The notes under the pieces were generated by a model. It saw only the letters and a program-made list of their open reading frames with translations. It had not been told where the DNA came from and ran no database searches. From Companilactobacillus baiquanensis (lineage in GTDB: Bacteria > Bacillota > Bacilli > Lactobacillales > Lactobacillaceae): a stretch of DNA of 64,000 nt. The stretch spans positions 124,001-188,000 of the forward strand of contig NZ_RHOQ01000004.1 of NCBI RefSeq assembly GCF_003946605.1, read 5' to 3'. Each line of letters opens with the position of its first letter. Within the stretch, counting starts at the first letter, position 1. The position numbers and the translations under genes are program-made. Shown here piece by piece: positions 7,004-16,332 of the stretch.

Positions 7004-10000
7004 ATGAATAGAAAAGAGACTGTTTACAATATTGGATTAGATATTGGGACTAATTCGGTAGGATGGGCAATATCTGATGATAACTATAATTTATTAAAAG
7101 CTAAAAAGATGAATCTCTGGGGTGCTAGAAAATTTGAAGAAGCAGAAACTGCGGAGGACCGTAGACTGAATCGTTCCGCTAGAAGAAGATATCGCAGGCG
7201 ACGTAATCGACTAAACTGGCTAGATGAAATTTTTTCTGATGCACTATTTCAAAAAGATCCTGGATTTTTGAATCGTATGAAACATTCTTGGGTTTCAAAA
7301 AAAGATACAGATAGAGAACGTGATCCTTATAATTTATTTATTGACAAAGATTTTAATGATAAAGATTACTTCAACAAATATCCAACAATTTTCCATTTAA
7401 GAAAAGAACTAATTGAAAATAAAGAACAAGCTGATATTCGATTAGTCTATTTGGCAATCCATAACATTTTAAAGTATCGTGGAAATTTCACCTATGAACA
7501 TCAAAATTTTGATGTATCACAAATGGGTAAAGGATTAGAAAGTAGTTTAAAAGAATTCAATTCAGCATTAAGTATCTTAGGAATATCATTACCTGGAGAA
7601 ACAAATCTTAAAACAATTAGCACTACCTTACTAAAAAGAGACTGGAGCCCTAGTAGTAAGGTTAAAAACATTATCAATCAAATAGATACAACATTGCTCA
7701 GCAAAAACATTTCTAAAATAATTTTCAATCTATTGGTTGGTCTCAAAGTAGATTTAGTGAAACTATTCAATTTGGAAATATCAGAAAAATTGGAACTCCA
7801 ATTTTCATCACCAAAAGCGGAATCCGAAATGGCAGACTGCGCAGATGTATTAAATGATGAACAAATGGAGATTATAGATTCTGCAAACGCAATATACAGT
7901 GCGATAACTTTAAAAGATATCCTTGGTGATAATACTTATATAAGTTTCGCTAAAGTAGATACTTATAAAAATCATCATGAAGACTTGATAAAATTAAAAA
8001 ATATCCTCCTAAAAGTTGAAGACAAACAATTAGTCTCATCAATTAAAGATTCATATAGTAAATATATTAAACCGGGTAAGTATGTTAAACCAGGTAAATA
8101 TAAAGTTGATGATTTCTACAAGGATCTAAAAAAATATCTACCCAAAATAGATGACCCAATTGCAAAAGAAGCACTTCAAAAAATAGAAAGTGGAAACTAT
8201 CTTTTAAAACAAAGGACTAGAGATAATGGAACTATTCCCTATCAGTTGAATGAAATGGAATTAACTAAGATTATTGATAATCAGTCAATTTATTATCCAT
8301 TTCTAAAAGAAAATAAAGATAAAATCCTTTCACTTATCAACTTTAGAATTCCTTATTACGTAGGACCACTAAATATCAAGAATCAAAATAATAAAATAAA
8401 CGATTTTTCTTGGATGGTTAGAAAAGAACCTGGCGCAATTCGGCCATGGAACTTTGATGAAAAAGTCGATCGTGAAAAATCCTCCAATAATTTTATTCGT
8501 AGAATGACTGCAACTGATACATTTCTGATTGGTGAACCAGTACTTCCTAAAAATAGTTTGATATATCAGAAATACGAAGTATTAAGTGAATTGAATAATA
8601 TCCGTATCATTGACGATCCTGATTCTATTCAAAAGGGTAATCGCCTAACAACTGAAATGAAACAATCTATCTACAATGAATTATTCAAGAAATATATAAC
8701 AGTAACGTCCAAAAGATTAGTAGATTGGTTAATTAAAGAAAGTCACTATACATCACCAGCCATTACAGGATTAGCAAATAAAACTAAATTTTTATCAAGT
8801 TTATCCACATATCATAAATTTGTAGCGATATTTGGAAAAAGCTTTGTTGACGAACGGAAAAACTTGAATCAATTAGAAGAACTAGTGGAGTGGCAGACAG
8901 TTTTTGAGGACAGAGATATCCTAAAATTAAAATTGCAAAATTCAAAACATAATTATTCAGATAACCAAATAAGCAAACTAGTTCAAACACGCTATCAAGG
9001 TTGGGGACGACTATCAAAAAAACTTCTAACGAACTTTGTAACATCCGAAAAAATTGGTAATGAACATCAACCAACTGACCACTCTATCTTAGATTTAATG
9101 TGGCTAACTAGAAGTAATTTTATGGAAATAATAAACAGTGATAAATATAATTTTGAAGAACAAATTAAAGAATTCAACATTAATGAAAATGATGAAAAAT
9201 CTCAATTAGATATGGTTAAAGAACTTCATGGATCTCCTGCTTTAAAACGTAGTATTTGGCAATCACTAATAATCGTGAAAGAGTTAGTTACATTTATGAA
9301 GCATAATCCAAAAAATATCTTTATCGAGTTTACTCGTGAAGACGAAAAATCTGTACTATCAAAATCTAGGTATAACCAGCTTAACAAGCGATATAAAAAG
9401 ATCAAAAATATTGCCGCCAATCTGGAACCCAACTTAAAGGATTCGCTCTATCCCACTAAAGATTTTGAAAATTTAATGAAAGAGTATAAAGCAGAACTAT
9501 CTAATACAAGGTTAATGCTGTATTTCCTACAAATGGGTAAAAGCCTTTATAGTAATAATGAAATTGATATAAACAAATTATTTACAACGGATTATCAGAT
9601 CGATCATATTTTGCCACAATCCTATATTAAAGATAATTCTCTAGAAAATATGGCTCTTGTTAAAGCTTCAGAAAATCAAAGAAAAGCCAATGATCTTTTA
9701 CTTGAATCAGATATTATAAATAAAAATATTAATCGTTGGCAGTATCTAAAAAAATCAGGACTAATAGGCCCTAAAAAATTTGCAAATCTAACTAGAACTG
9801 AAATTACTGAAGAACAAAAGAAGGGATTTATTAAACGTCAATTGGTTCAAACATCGCAAATGATTAAAAACGTTGCCAATATCATAGATAAAGTTTATCC
9901 AGATACTAAAGTTATCGAGACTCGAGCTAATTTGGGATCAGAATTCAGACGGACCTTTAGTAACTTAAACAAGGAAACATATCATTTTGAACATCCTGAA

Positions 10001-11101
10001 TTTGTCAAATATAGAGATATAAATGATAACCATCATGCTCAAGACGCTTATATTGCGACTATTGTAGGAACTTATCAACTAAAAAAATATCCAAAGGATA
10101 ACATGCGCTTAACCTATGGCGAATACTCAAAATTTTTCGAAGATTTAAAGAAAAAAACACGTAAGAAAAATGGTAAGATACCCTATTATTCACAAAATGG
10201 ATTTGTTATCGGCTCTATGTTCAATGGAAAAAATCAAGTAAACAAAGAAAGTGGAGAAATCATTTGGGATCAATCAATTAAAGATAAAATAAGTAAAACC
10301 TTCAAATATAGACAATTTAATATTACAAAACGCAATGAAACAAAAGATGGGGTGTTATTTAATCAAACCATTACAAACCATAATGGCAAAAAATTAATTC
10401 CACGAAAAAAGGATCTTGATCCACATATTTATGGTGGATATACGGGAGACACTACATCATATATTTCATTAGTAGAGATAGACGGAAAGAACAAACTAAT
10501 TACCATCCCTACTCGAATAGGCAATGAAATAGAAAAAAACAGAATTGATTTAAAGAAGTGGATTTCTGATAACACTAAGCATAAAAAAGATATTCAAATT
10601 ATTCTTAAAAAAATACCTGTAGGTCAATTAATATATAGCAAAGAAAATGGATACTTATCTTTAAAATCTGCAACAGAAATTGTTAACGCTCAGCAACTCA
10701 TGCTTCCCTTTGAAGAAACTGCCTTATTAAGTCTGTTGGCTAGTTCTTCTCCGGATAATTATCGTTTTATACTAAACGAGTATAATTCAGATTACTTACC
10801 TAATATATATACCCACATACTTTCTAAAATGAAAGAATTCTATCCATTTTATAAATCAGAGTATAAAAGACTGGCAGATAATATTGATGCATTTAAGGAA
10901 CTTGATAGCAAAGCTCAAATTAAGACTCTTTTGGAATTGGTAAAGTTCTTACATGCAGATTCTAGAAACGCCGATTTAAACTTTGGATCTATAAAAACTG
11001 ATAGATTTGGAAGAAAATCTAACGGAATCAAAATTTCTAGCACCTATATTATTCATGAATCACCTACAGGTTTATATAAAACCAGCATTCACATAGATTA
11101 A
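7004..11101 (+). CDS. cas9: CRISPR-associated endonuclease Cas9, type II-A
   Basis: This 1365-residue RNA-guided DNA endonuclease cuts crRNA-matched DNA with two nuclease centres. RuvC-I (IGLDIGTNSVGWA, D13) is followed by the Arg-rich bridge helix (about 55-75). RuvC-II IEFTRE carries E775; the HNH motif IDHILPQS carries H868; RuvC-III HHAQDAY carries H1011 and D1014. All catalytic residues are present, so the enzyme should be active. The C-terminal PAM-interacting part ends SPTGLYKTSIHID, like the end of SpCas9, but the loop equivalent to the two PAM-reading arginines differs, so the PAM cannot be assumed to be NGG. Near residues 350-370 a KPGKY unit is tandemly repeated. The start has a strong SD. 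Confidence 0.97.
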   Translation: MNRKETVYNIGLDIGTNSVGWAISDDNYNLLKAKKMNLWGARKFEEAETAEDRRLNRSARRRYRRRRNRLNWLDEIFSDALFQKDPGFLNRMKHSWVSKKDTDRERDPYNLFIDKDFNDKDYFNKYPTIFHLRKELIENKEQADIRLVYLAIHNILKYRGNFTYEHQNFDVSQMGKGLESSLKEFNSALSILGISLPGETNLKTISTTLLKRDWSPSSKVKNIINQIDTTLLSKNISKIIFNLLVGLKVDLVKLFNLEISEKLELQFSSPKAESEMADCADVLNDEQMEIIDSANAIYSAITLKDILGDNTYISFAKVDTYKNHHEDLIKLKNILLKVEDKQLVSSIKDSYSKYIKPGKYVKPGKYKVDDFYKDLKKYLPKIDDPIAKEALQKIESGNYLLKQRTRDNGTIPYQLNEMELTKIIDNQSIYYPFLKENKDKILSLINFRIPYYVGPLNIKNQNNKINDFSWMVRKEPGAIRPWNFDEKVDREKSSNNFIRRMTATDTFLIGEPVLPKNSLIYQKYEVLSELNNIRIIDDPDSIQKGNRLTTEMKQSIYNELFKKYITVTSKRLVDWLIKESHYTSPAITGLANKTKFLSSLSTYHKFVAIFGKSFVDERKNLNQLEELVEWQTVFEDRDILKLKLQNSKHNYSDNQISKLVQTRYQGWGRLSKKLLTNFVTSEKIGNEHQPTDHSILDLMWLTRSNFMEIINSDKYNFEEQIKEFNINENDEKSQLDMVKELHGSPALKRSIWQSLIIVKELVTFMKHNPKNIFIEFTREDEKSVLSKSRYNQLNKRYKKIKNIAANLEPNLKDSLYPTKDFENLMKEYKAELSNTRLMLYFLQMGKSLYSNNEIDINKLFTTDYQIDHILPQSYIKDNSLENMALVKASENQRKANDLLLESDIINKNINRWQYLKKSGLIGPKKFANLTRTEITEEQKKGFIKRQLVQTSQMIKNVANIIDKVYPDTKVIETRANLGSEFRRTFSNLNKETYHFEHPEFVKYRDINDNHHAQDAYIATIVGTYQLKKYPKDNMRLTYGEYSKFFEDLKKKTRKKNGKIPYYSQNGFVIGSMFNGKNQVNKESGEIIWDQSIKDKISKTFKYRQFNITKRNETKDGVLFNQTITNHNGKKLIPRKKDLDPHIYGGYTGDTTSYISLVEIDGKNKLITIPTRIGNEIEKNRIDLKKWISDNTKHKKDIQIILKKIPVGQLIYSKENGYLSLKSATEIVNAQQLMLPFEETALLSLLASSSPDNYRFILNEYNSDYLPNIYTHILSKMKEFYPFYKSEYKRLADNIDAFKELDSKAQIKTLLELVKFLHADSRNADLNFGSIKTDRFGRKSNGIKISSTYIIHESPTGLYKTSIHID

Positions 11102-11106
11102 AGGGT

Positions 11107-11201
11107 AAAAAAAAAGACCCCCACGCGGGAGTCATCGATAAGGACTATTAACATAAATGTTGATTTTAACTTGAGTAAGTCACTTCATTTAGTTTAGAAC
11201 A
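11107..11201 (-). ncRNA. tracrRNA
   Basis: Read on the minus strand, the RNA starts near 11201 with an anti-repeat (about 11174-11200). It pairs with 27 consecutive nucleotides of the CRISPR repeat, with one G-U pair. Next come the bulge and the conserved AGTTAAAAT segment that pairs with the 5' end of the repeat, a nexus-like hairpin (AACAT/ATGTT), and a terminal hairpin GACTCCC/GGGGGTC followed by nine T (11115-11107). This order is the same as in characterised type II-A tracrRNAs. It lies between cas9 and cas1, antisense to the operon. The exact 5' end is inferred from the promoter. Confidence 0.9.
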
Positions 11202-11206
11202 TGTTT

Positions 11207-11235
11207 ATTGTAATTTATTTCTACAAATATAGCAA
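11207..11235 (-). promoter_or_regulatory. tracrRNA promoter
   Basis: On the minus strand TTGCTA (11235-11230) and TACAAT (11212-11207) are exactly 17 bp apart. The predicted start is about 7 nt downstream, at the first base of the anti-repeat. Confidence 0.75.
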
Positions 11236-11252
11236 TATCTTAGGAGCTTATT

Positions 11253-12131
11253 ATGGGATGGAAAACAATATTTATTTCTAGCAAATCAAAACTAAGTTAC
11301 AAAGCTAATCATTTACTAATTCAAACCGCAACTGAAGTCAAAACAATTCCTTTCCACCAAATTGGATGCATAATGATATCTACAACTCAAACTGTCATCA
11401 CCAGTTACTTAATTGCCAAATTAATGGAACAAGATATAAAAGTGATTTTCTGTGATAACGAACATGATCCCTGTTCTGAATTAACACCTTATTACTCAAA
11501 TTTAAAAAGGAACCAAAATATTGAAAAACAGATTTCTTGGTCGATTTCAAAAAAAGAACAACTATGGACAGAAATAGTTACTAATAAAATTGAAAATCAA
11601 ATTAAAATAATGAAGATCTTCAATCTAAACACTTCAGAAGTAGTTGAAGAACTAAATCAACTCGAAGAAAACGATCATTCTAATCGAGAAGCAATAATAG
11701 CCATGAAATATTTTCCAGCAATCTTTGGGAACAACTTTACTAGAGGAAATCATGACGAAATAACTAATGTAATGCTTAATTATGGTTACACTGTCTTACT
11801 ATCAACAATTAATCAAGAGATAGCTTCTCAAGGATATTTGACTCAACTGGGAATTCATCATCACAGTCTTCAAAATGATTTCAATTTATCGAGTGATTTA
11901 ATGGAACCATTTAGACAGTTCTTTGATTTAGAGGTTTTAAAAATTAGAGACGAAGAATTCAATTTAGATAATAAATTAAGATTAATTGACGTCTTGAATC
12001 ATGAAATAAAATACGATGGAAAAAATTATTTAATAAGAAATGCGATAACAAAACACATTCAATATTGTTTTAAATTCATGGATTCAAAAAAAGATAACTT
12101 TGTAAAAGTAGGTATTCCAGATGAGGTGTAG
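11253..12131 (+). CDS. cas1: CRISPR integrase Cas1, type II-A
   Basis: This 292-residue protein is the catalytic subunit of the Cas1-Cas2 spacer integrase. Metal ligands expected for the family are visible: E146 in REAIIAMKYFPAIFG, the His cluster at 202-204 (GIHHHS) and E218 in SDLMEPFRQFFD. The N-terminal beta-domain (MGWKTIFISSKSKLSYK) is typical of subtype II-A. The SD TAGGAG precedes ATG 11253. The tracrRNA promoter overlaps its 5' untranslated region on the other strand. Cas2 follows with an overlap. Confidence 0.96.
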   Translation: MGWKTIFISSKSKLSYKANHLLIQTATEVKTIPFHQIGCIMISTTQTVITSYLIAKLMEQDIKVIFCDNEHDPCSELTPYYSNLKRNQNIEKQISWSISKKEQLWTEIVTNKIENQIKIMKIFNLNTSEVVEELNQLEENDHSNREAIIAMKYFPAIFGNNFTRGNHDEITNVMLNYGYTVLLSTINQEIASQGYLTQLGIHHHSLQNDFNLSSDLMEPFRQFFDLEVLKIRDEEFNLDNKLRLIDVLNHEIKYDGKNYLIRNAITKHIQYCFKFMDSKKDNFVKVGIPDEV

Positions 12132-12135
12132 AGTT

Positions 12136-12441
12136 ATGAGATTAATGGTTATGTTTGATTTGCCAACTTTAACATCAACAGATAGAAGAAATTATCGACA
12201 ATTTAGAAAGTCTCTACTTAATGAAGGTTTTACTATGATGCAAGAATCTATTTATACTTGCATACTTATTGATAAACAAGCAGCAAAATTATTAGATAAT
12301 CGCATAGCAATGTTTGCACCAACTAAGGGTGTAATTCAATCAATGATAATAACTGAAAAGCAATTCACAGCAATGAGATTTATAGCCGGTGATAAAAATA
12401 CCGAACCTGAAAATAAATTCGACAGGATCGTGGTTATATGA
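12136..12441 (+). CDS. cas2: CRISPR protein Cas2, type II-A
   Basis: This 101-residue ferredoxin-fold protein forms the Cas1-Cas2 integration complex. I chose ATG 12136 over ATG 12121 because AGGTG (12124-12128) then sits 7 nt upstream and the protein opens MRLMVMFDLPT, the standard Cas2 start with the conserved Asp. Its first codon follows the cas1 stop by 4 nt, and its stop overlaps the csn2 start by 4 nt (ATGA). Cas2 is structural here; nuclease activity is not needed for spacer integration. Confidence 0.95.
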   Translation: MRLMVMFDLPTLTSTDRRNYRQFRKSLLNEGFTMMQESIYTCILIDKQAAKLLDNRIAMFAPTKGVIQSMIITEKQFTAMRFIAGDKNTEPENKFDRIVVI

Positions 12442-13145
12442 AAAATAAAACTATAACAATATACCCCTACCAACCGTTTGAAATTTATGATGGTATTAAT
12501 TTTTTAAATTTCCAGTCAGTAGATGAATTTTCTAAATTGATTTTTCAACTGAACTCCCTTAAAAATGGCGAAACTTTTTTGGATGATGTCGACCAGTATG
12601 TTCACTTTTATACAGATTCTTCTGATGAGCTAAAATCATCTATAAAGAAAGTAGCTCTAATTGGTGACTTGACTGAATATAACATTAACAGCCTTAACAA
12701 TACCAAAAATATATTAAAGAAAATAATTTCCGACTCAATCATTTACAAAGAAAAAAGTGATCAAATAAACCAAAACTTAAATGAATTAATAATGGATATG
12801 ACTAGTAGCTATGATGAAATATTTGATTTTGAGTCATCACCTGCGTTAGAAAAAATAGTTAAATCTAAAAATCTTAAAATAGACACTGGCAATTGGCGGA
12901 ATTATTATGATAAACTTCAGTCGGTTATAGAATTTTATAGAGATTTCAGTAATAAAACAATGTTAATATTCCATGGTTTAGAACGCCTTTTAAATATTAA
13001 CCAATTAAATGAATTGAATGAGTACCTTAAAGCCAATGAAATCACCGTTGTTAGTATGGAGTCATATCGAATGGTCACTAAAAGTAATAAAGTAAATTTC
13101 AAAGTTTACTCTATTGATGAAGATCACGTTAGATTTGATACTTAA
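12438..13145 (+). CDS. csn2: CRISPR adaptation protein Csn2
   Basis: This 235-residue protein is a Csn2 family member, the ring-forming DNA-end-binding protein of type II-A adaptation. The N-terminal YPYQPFEIYDGINFLNFQS, the FLDDVDQYVHFYTD stretch and the C-terminal block (KTMLIFHGLERLLNINQLNELNEYL with IDEDHVRFDT) match the family, and the length fits the short Csn2 group. It overlaps cas2 by 4 nt and ends only 19 bp before the first repeat, so its 3' end must also hold leader or promoter sequence. Confidence 0.92.
   Translation: MKNKTITIYPYQPFEIYDGINFLNFQSVDEFSKLIFQLNSLKNGETFLDDVDQYVHFYTDSSDELKSSIKKVALIGDLTEYNINSLNNTKNILKKIISDSIIYKEKSDQINQNLNELIMDMTSSYDEIFDFESSPALEKIVKSKNLKIDTGNWRNYYDKLQSVIEFYRDFSNKTMLIFHGLERLLNINQLNELNEYLKANEITVVSMESYRMVTKSNKVNFKVYSIDEDHVRFDT
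13114..13142 (+). promoter_or_regulatory. Candidate CRISPR array promoter inside csn2 3' end
   Basis: TTGATG (13114-13119), a 17-bp spacer and GATACT (13137-13142) give a four-of-six match at each box. The predicted start is near 13149, just before the first repeat at 13165. The -10 box overlaps the csn2 stop codon. Only the sequence supports it. Confidence 0.45.
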
Positions 13146-13164
13146 AGTTAACGTTAAGTAGGTG

Positions 13165-15445
13165 GTTTTAGAAGTAAGTCATTTCATTTAGTTTAGAACC
13201 AATTACTTCTTTTAGGTTTTATCTCTTTACGTTTTAGAAGTAAGTCATTTCATTTAGTTTAGAACCTAAACTTTACTATAATCTTGATAATTAGTAGTTT
13301 TAGAAGTAAGTCATTTCATTTAGTTTAGAACCTTTTATGTGCGGGCTGTAACCTATTGGACTGTTTTAGAAGTAAGTCATTTCATTTAGTTTAGAACCAT
13401 TAATCTGTCTCAAATCTTCTACATATTTGTTTTAGAAGTAAGTCATTTCATTTAGTTTAGAACCACCTTTCAAGTAGGATTATACATTTTGATTGTTTTA
13501 GAAGTAAGTCATTTCATTTAGTTTAGAACCTATCTCTGGTAGTGGTACAAGTCTAGGCGAGTTTTAGAAGTAAGTCATTTCATTTAGTTTAGAACCATAT
13601 TAAATAAATAATTAAAGCGACCAATGGTTTTAGAAGTAAGTCATTTCATTTAGTTTAGAACCACCATCTGGCTGGACAACAACTAATGTTTCGTTTTAGA
13701 AGTAAGTCATTTCATTTAGTTTAGAACCTTGCCACCAGATACGAGTGCAGCCATTTTTGTTTTAGAAGTAAGTCATTTCATTTAGTTTAGAACCAAGTAA
13801 CAATGTCTGTAATTAAGGGTGTTTGTTTTAGAAGTAAGTCATTTCATTTAGTTTAGAACCATGTTGATACTGGCGAACCAGTCCCAATGAGTTTTAGAAG
13901 TAAGTCATTTCATTTAGTTTAGAACCTACAATGCTATTATCAAAAGCAAGTTGTCGGTTTTAGAAGTAAGTCATTTCATTTAGTTTAGAACCATGGAAAG
14001 AATCAAAAACTGTATTGGGACAGTTTTAGAAGTAAGTCATTTCATTTAGTTTAGAACCTATGATCATGCCTATATATGCCAGTGATAGGTTTTAGAAGTA
14101 AGTCATTTCATTTAGTTTAGAACCAATGCATGATTTGGAATTTAAATCACATAAGTTTTAGAAGTAAGTCATTTCATTTAGTTTAGAACCAAAATCAAAT
14201 GATGTTTGCATCAAATCAGAGTTTTAGAAGTAAGTCATTTCATTTAGTTTAGAACCCGTTTGCAAAACGTGGGCGCCCTTGAGGTCGTTTTAGAAGTAAG
14301 TCATTTCATTTAGTTTAGAACCCAAAGTTTAGACGATCAATATATTGGTCGTGTTTTAGAAGTAAGTCATTTCATTTAGTTTAGAACCATTTTCGTCAAC
14401 TGTCGCTTTAACCGTAACGTTTTAGAAGTAAGTCATTTCATTTAGTTTAGAACCTAAGGCAACGGACTTTGACTCCGTGAGCGCGTTTTAGAAGTAAGTC
14501 ATTTCATTTAGTTTAGAACCAAAACCGGCAAGCATATGAGTATTCCCTTTTGTTTTAGAAGTAAGTCATTTCATTTAGTTTAGAACCATCAATAGTTTGT
14601 TTTAAACGTGTTGCTGTGTTTTAGAAGTAAGTCATTTCATTTAGTTTAGAACCATAATCTTCTGGCGCTTCATCATAATCACTGTTTTAGAAGTAAGTTA
14701 TTTCATTTAGTTTAGAACCTTATAGAAGCACATTAAAAATGTATAAGTCGTTTTAGAAGTAAGTCATTTCATTTAGTTTAGAACCAAGAGACCGAAGAAT
14801 ACAATTAGGGCTTACGTTTTAGAAGTAAGTCATTTCATTTAGTTTAGAACCATTAAACCGTATAGCCTATGAATATGCCCCGTTTTAGAAGTAAGTCATT
14901 TCATTTAGTTTAGAACCATCTGCTTAGACATTCGTTCGCGACAAGATGTTTTAGAAGTAAGTCATTTCATTTAGTTTAGAACCTCATCTAAAGTTATGAT
15001 CATCTGTTCCTGCGTTTTAGAAGTAAGTCATTTCATTTAGTTTAGAACCGTCATATGTTGGTTCAACTGCTCATCAGGCGTTTTAGAAGTAAGTCATTTC
15101 ATTTAGTTTAGAACCATCAGTATTGATATTGACTAATACTGCATAGTTTTAGAAGTAAGTCATTTCATTTAGTTTAGAACCCCTTTATTGGCAATCATTT
15201 TTCTTAAATCTGTTTTAGAAGTAAGTCATTTCATTTAGTTTAGAACCCATTTTTAAAGCTATATCCTGCTTTTTGTCGTTTTAGAAGTAAGTCATTTCAT
15301 TTAGTTTAGAACCTGAAAACGTAACAGTTAGTGTTGATCCAAAGTTTTAGGAGTAAGTCATTTCATTTAGTTTAGAACCTGGCATGCTGTTTGGACAACA
15401 TTATCTAATGTTTTAGGAGTAAGTCATTTCATTTAGTTTAGAACA
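13165..15445 (+). CRISPR. Type II-A CRISPR array, 35 repeats and 34 spacers
   Basis: The repeats are 36 bp, begin GTTTTAGAAG and end TTTAGAACC, with a 66-bp period. Spacers are 30 bp, except one of 31 bp (14521-14551). All spacers differ. The leader end is at 13165 because degeneration is at the other end: repeats at 15344 and 15410 carry A8 to G, and the last also ends in A in place of C. An internal variant at 14684 has C16 to T. The first 27-33 bases pair with the tracrRNA anti-repeat. Spacer 20 (14455-14484) resembles a tRNA-Gln anticodon region. Confidence 0.99.
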
Positions 15446-15450
15446 GAACA

Positions 15451-15496
15451 CAAAAATACGAATCAACTCAATTAACAGAGTCGATTCGTATTTTTG
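15451..15496. terminator. Bidirectional terminator after CRISPR array and recX
   Basis: The long stem CAAAAATACGAATC/GATTCGTATTTTTG (15451-15464 with 15483-15496) has an inner ACTC/GAGT helix. T-tracts on both strands let it end both the array and the convergent recX transcript. Confidence 0.8.
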
Positions 15497-15497
15497 T

Positions 15498-16268
15498 CTA
15501 TTCATCCTCCCCCAAAACCTGCTTAATAGCATCATACCGATAACCCTTACCCATCAAATAAGTTATCAGCTTAGATTGATTATCATAACGGCGACTGACT
15601 TTTGCGACCATTTTACGAAGATTTTCTAATTCGGTATCGTCATCTTTTTCCAAATCTAAATTATCGATTGCCGTGTTAACAATGTCACCACTATATCCTT
15701 TTTGGTACAAGCTCTGTTTTACTTTGGTCATTTGTTGCTGAAATGATGCTCGACGTTGTTTTCTAACTTGTTTTTCCGCAAATTTAGTAGCGTTTTCTAT
15801 CAATCTATCTTCGTCGATCTGATCCATTTTATCTTGAATGATCAAACTGGGGACGCCTTTTTGAATCATCTTTTGTTCAATTATTTTAGGACCATTAACT
15901 GTTGTCTTCAGCTGTGTATTGATAAAACTATTTGCGTAAGACTCATCATCTAAATAATTTAAATCAGCTAATTTTTTTAAGACTGCATCAATTGTTGAAT
16001 AATCGTATTCTTTTTTAAAAAGATAATCTTTCATTTCTTTTTTTGTTCGCAATTGATAACTTAAATAATTTGCTGCATCCCCGTAAGCTTTATTAATATT
16101 TTCACGGTTCTTTATTTCTTTGATTTGGGAGTCAGTTATTTCTTCATCCTTCATCAGTCTAAATTCTACTAGAGTCGCCTCTGATACGGGAAATGCATAA
16201 CTTCCATCAAGAAAAACATTATACCTGCCTTTACGTTTTTGTGCTTGGACCTTAGTCACTTTTGCCAA
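15498..16268 (-). CDS. recX: Recombination regulator RecX
   Basis: This RecX-family protein modulates RecA filaments. The open frame extends far upstream, but I take TTG 16268 as the start: it has an AGGT ribosome site 8 nt before it, and the protein then opens LAKVTKVQAQKRKGRYNVFLDG, as RecX proteins do, giving 256 residues. The typical three-helix repeats follow (SYQLRTKKEMKDYLFKK, VLKKLADLNYLDDESYA, FINTQLKTTVNGPKIIEQKM), and a second set lies near the C-terminus (LITYLMGKGYRYDAIKQVL). It is divergent from the rlmD-like gene, the usual neighbour in lactobacilli. Confidence 0.88.
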   Translation of the reverse strand: MAKVTKVQAQKRKGRYNVFLDGSYAFPVSEATLVEFRLMKDEEITDSQIKEIKNRENINKAYGDAANYLSYQLRTKKEMKDYLFKKEYDYSTIDAVLKKLADLNYLDDESYANSFINTQLKTTVNGPKIIEQKMIQKGVPSLIIQDKMDQIDEDRLIENATKFAEKQVRKQRRASFQQQMTKVKQSLYQKGYSGDIVNTAIDNLDLEKDDDTELENLRKMVAKVSRRYDNQSKLITYLMGKGYRYDAIKQVLGEDE

Positions 16269-16332
16269 TATACTTACCTCACATGTTATACTCAAGTGTA
16301 AGTTTAACCTAGATTTTAAAAAAGGAAAAATA

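Noticed and set aside
11111-11133. Terminator of cas9 on the plus strand
   Set aside because: The hairpin has its T-tract only on the minus strand, so it belongs to tracrRNA; cas9 and cas1 are probably co-transcribed.
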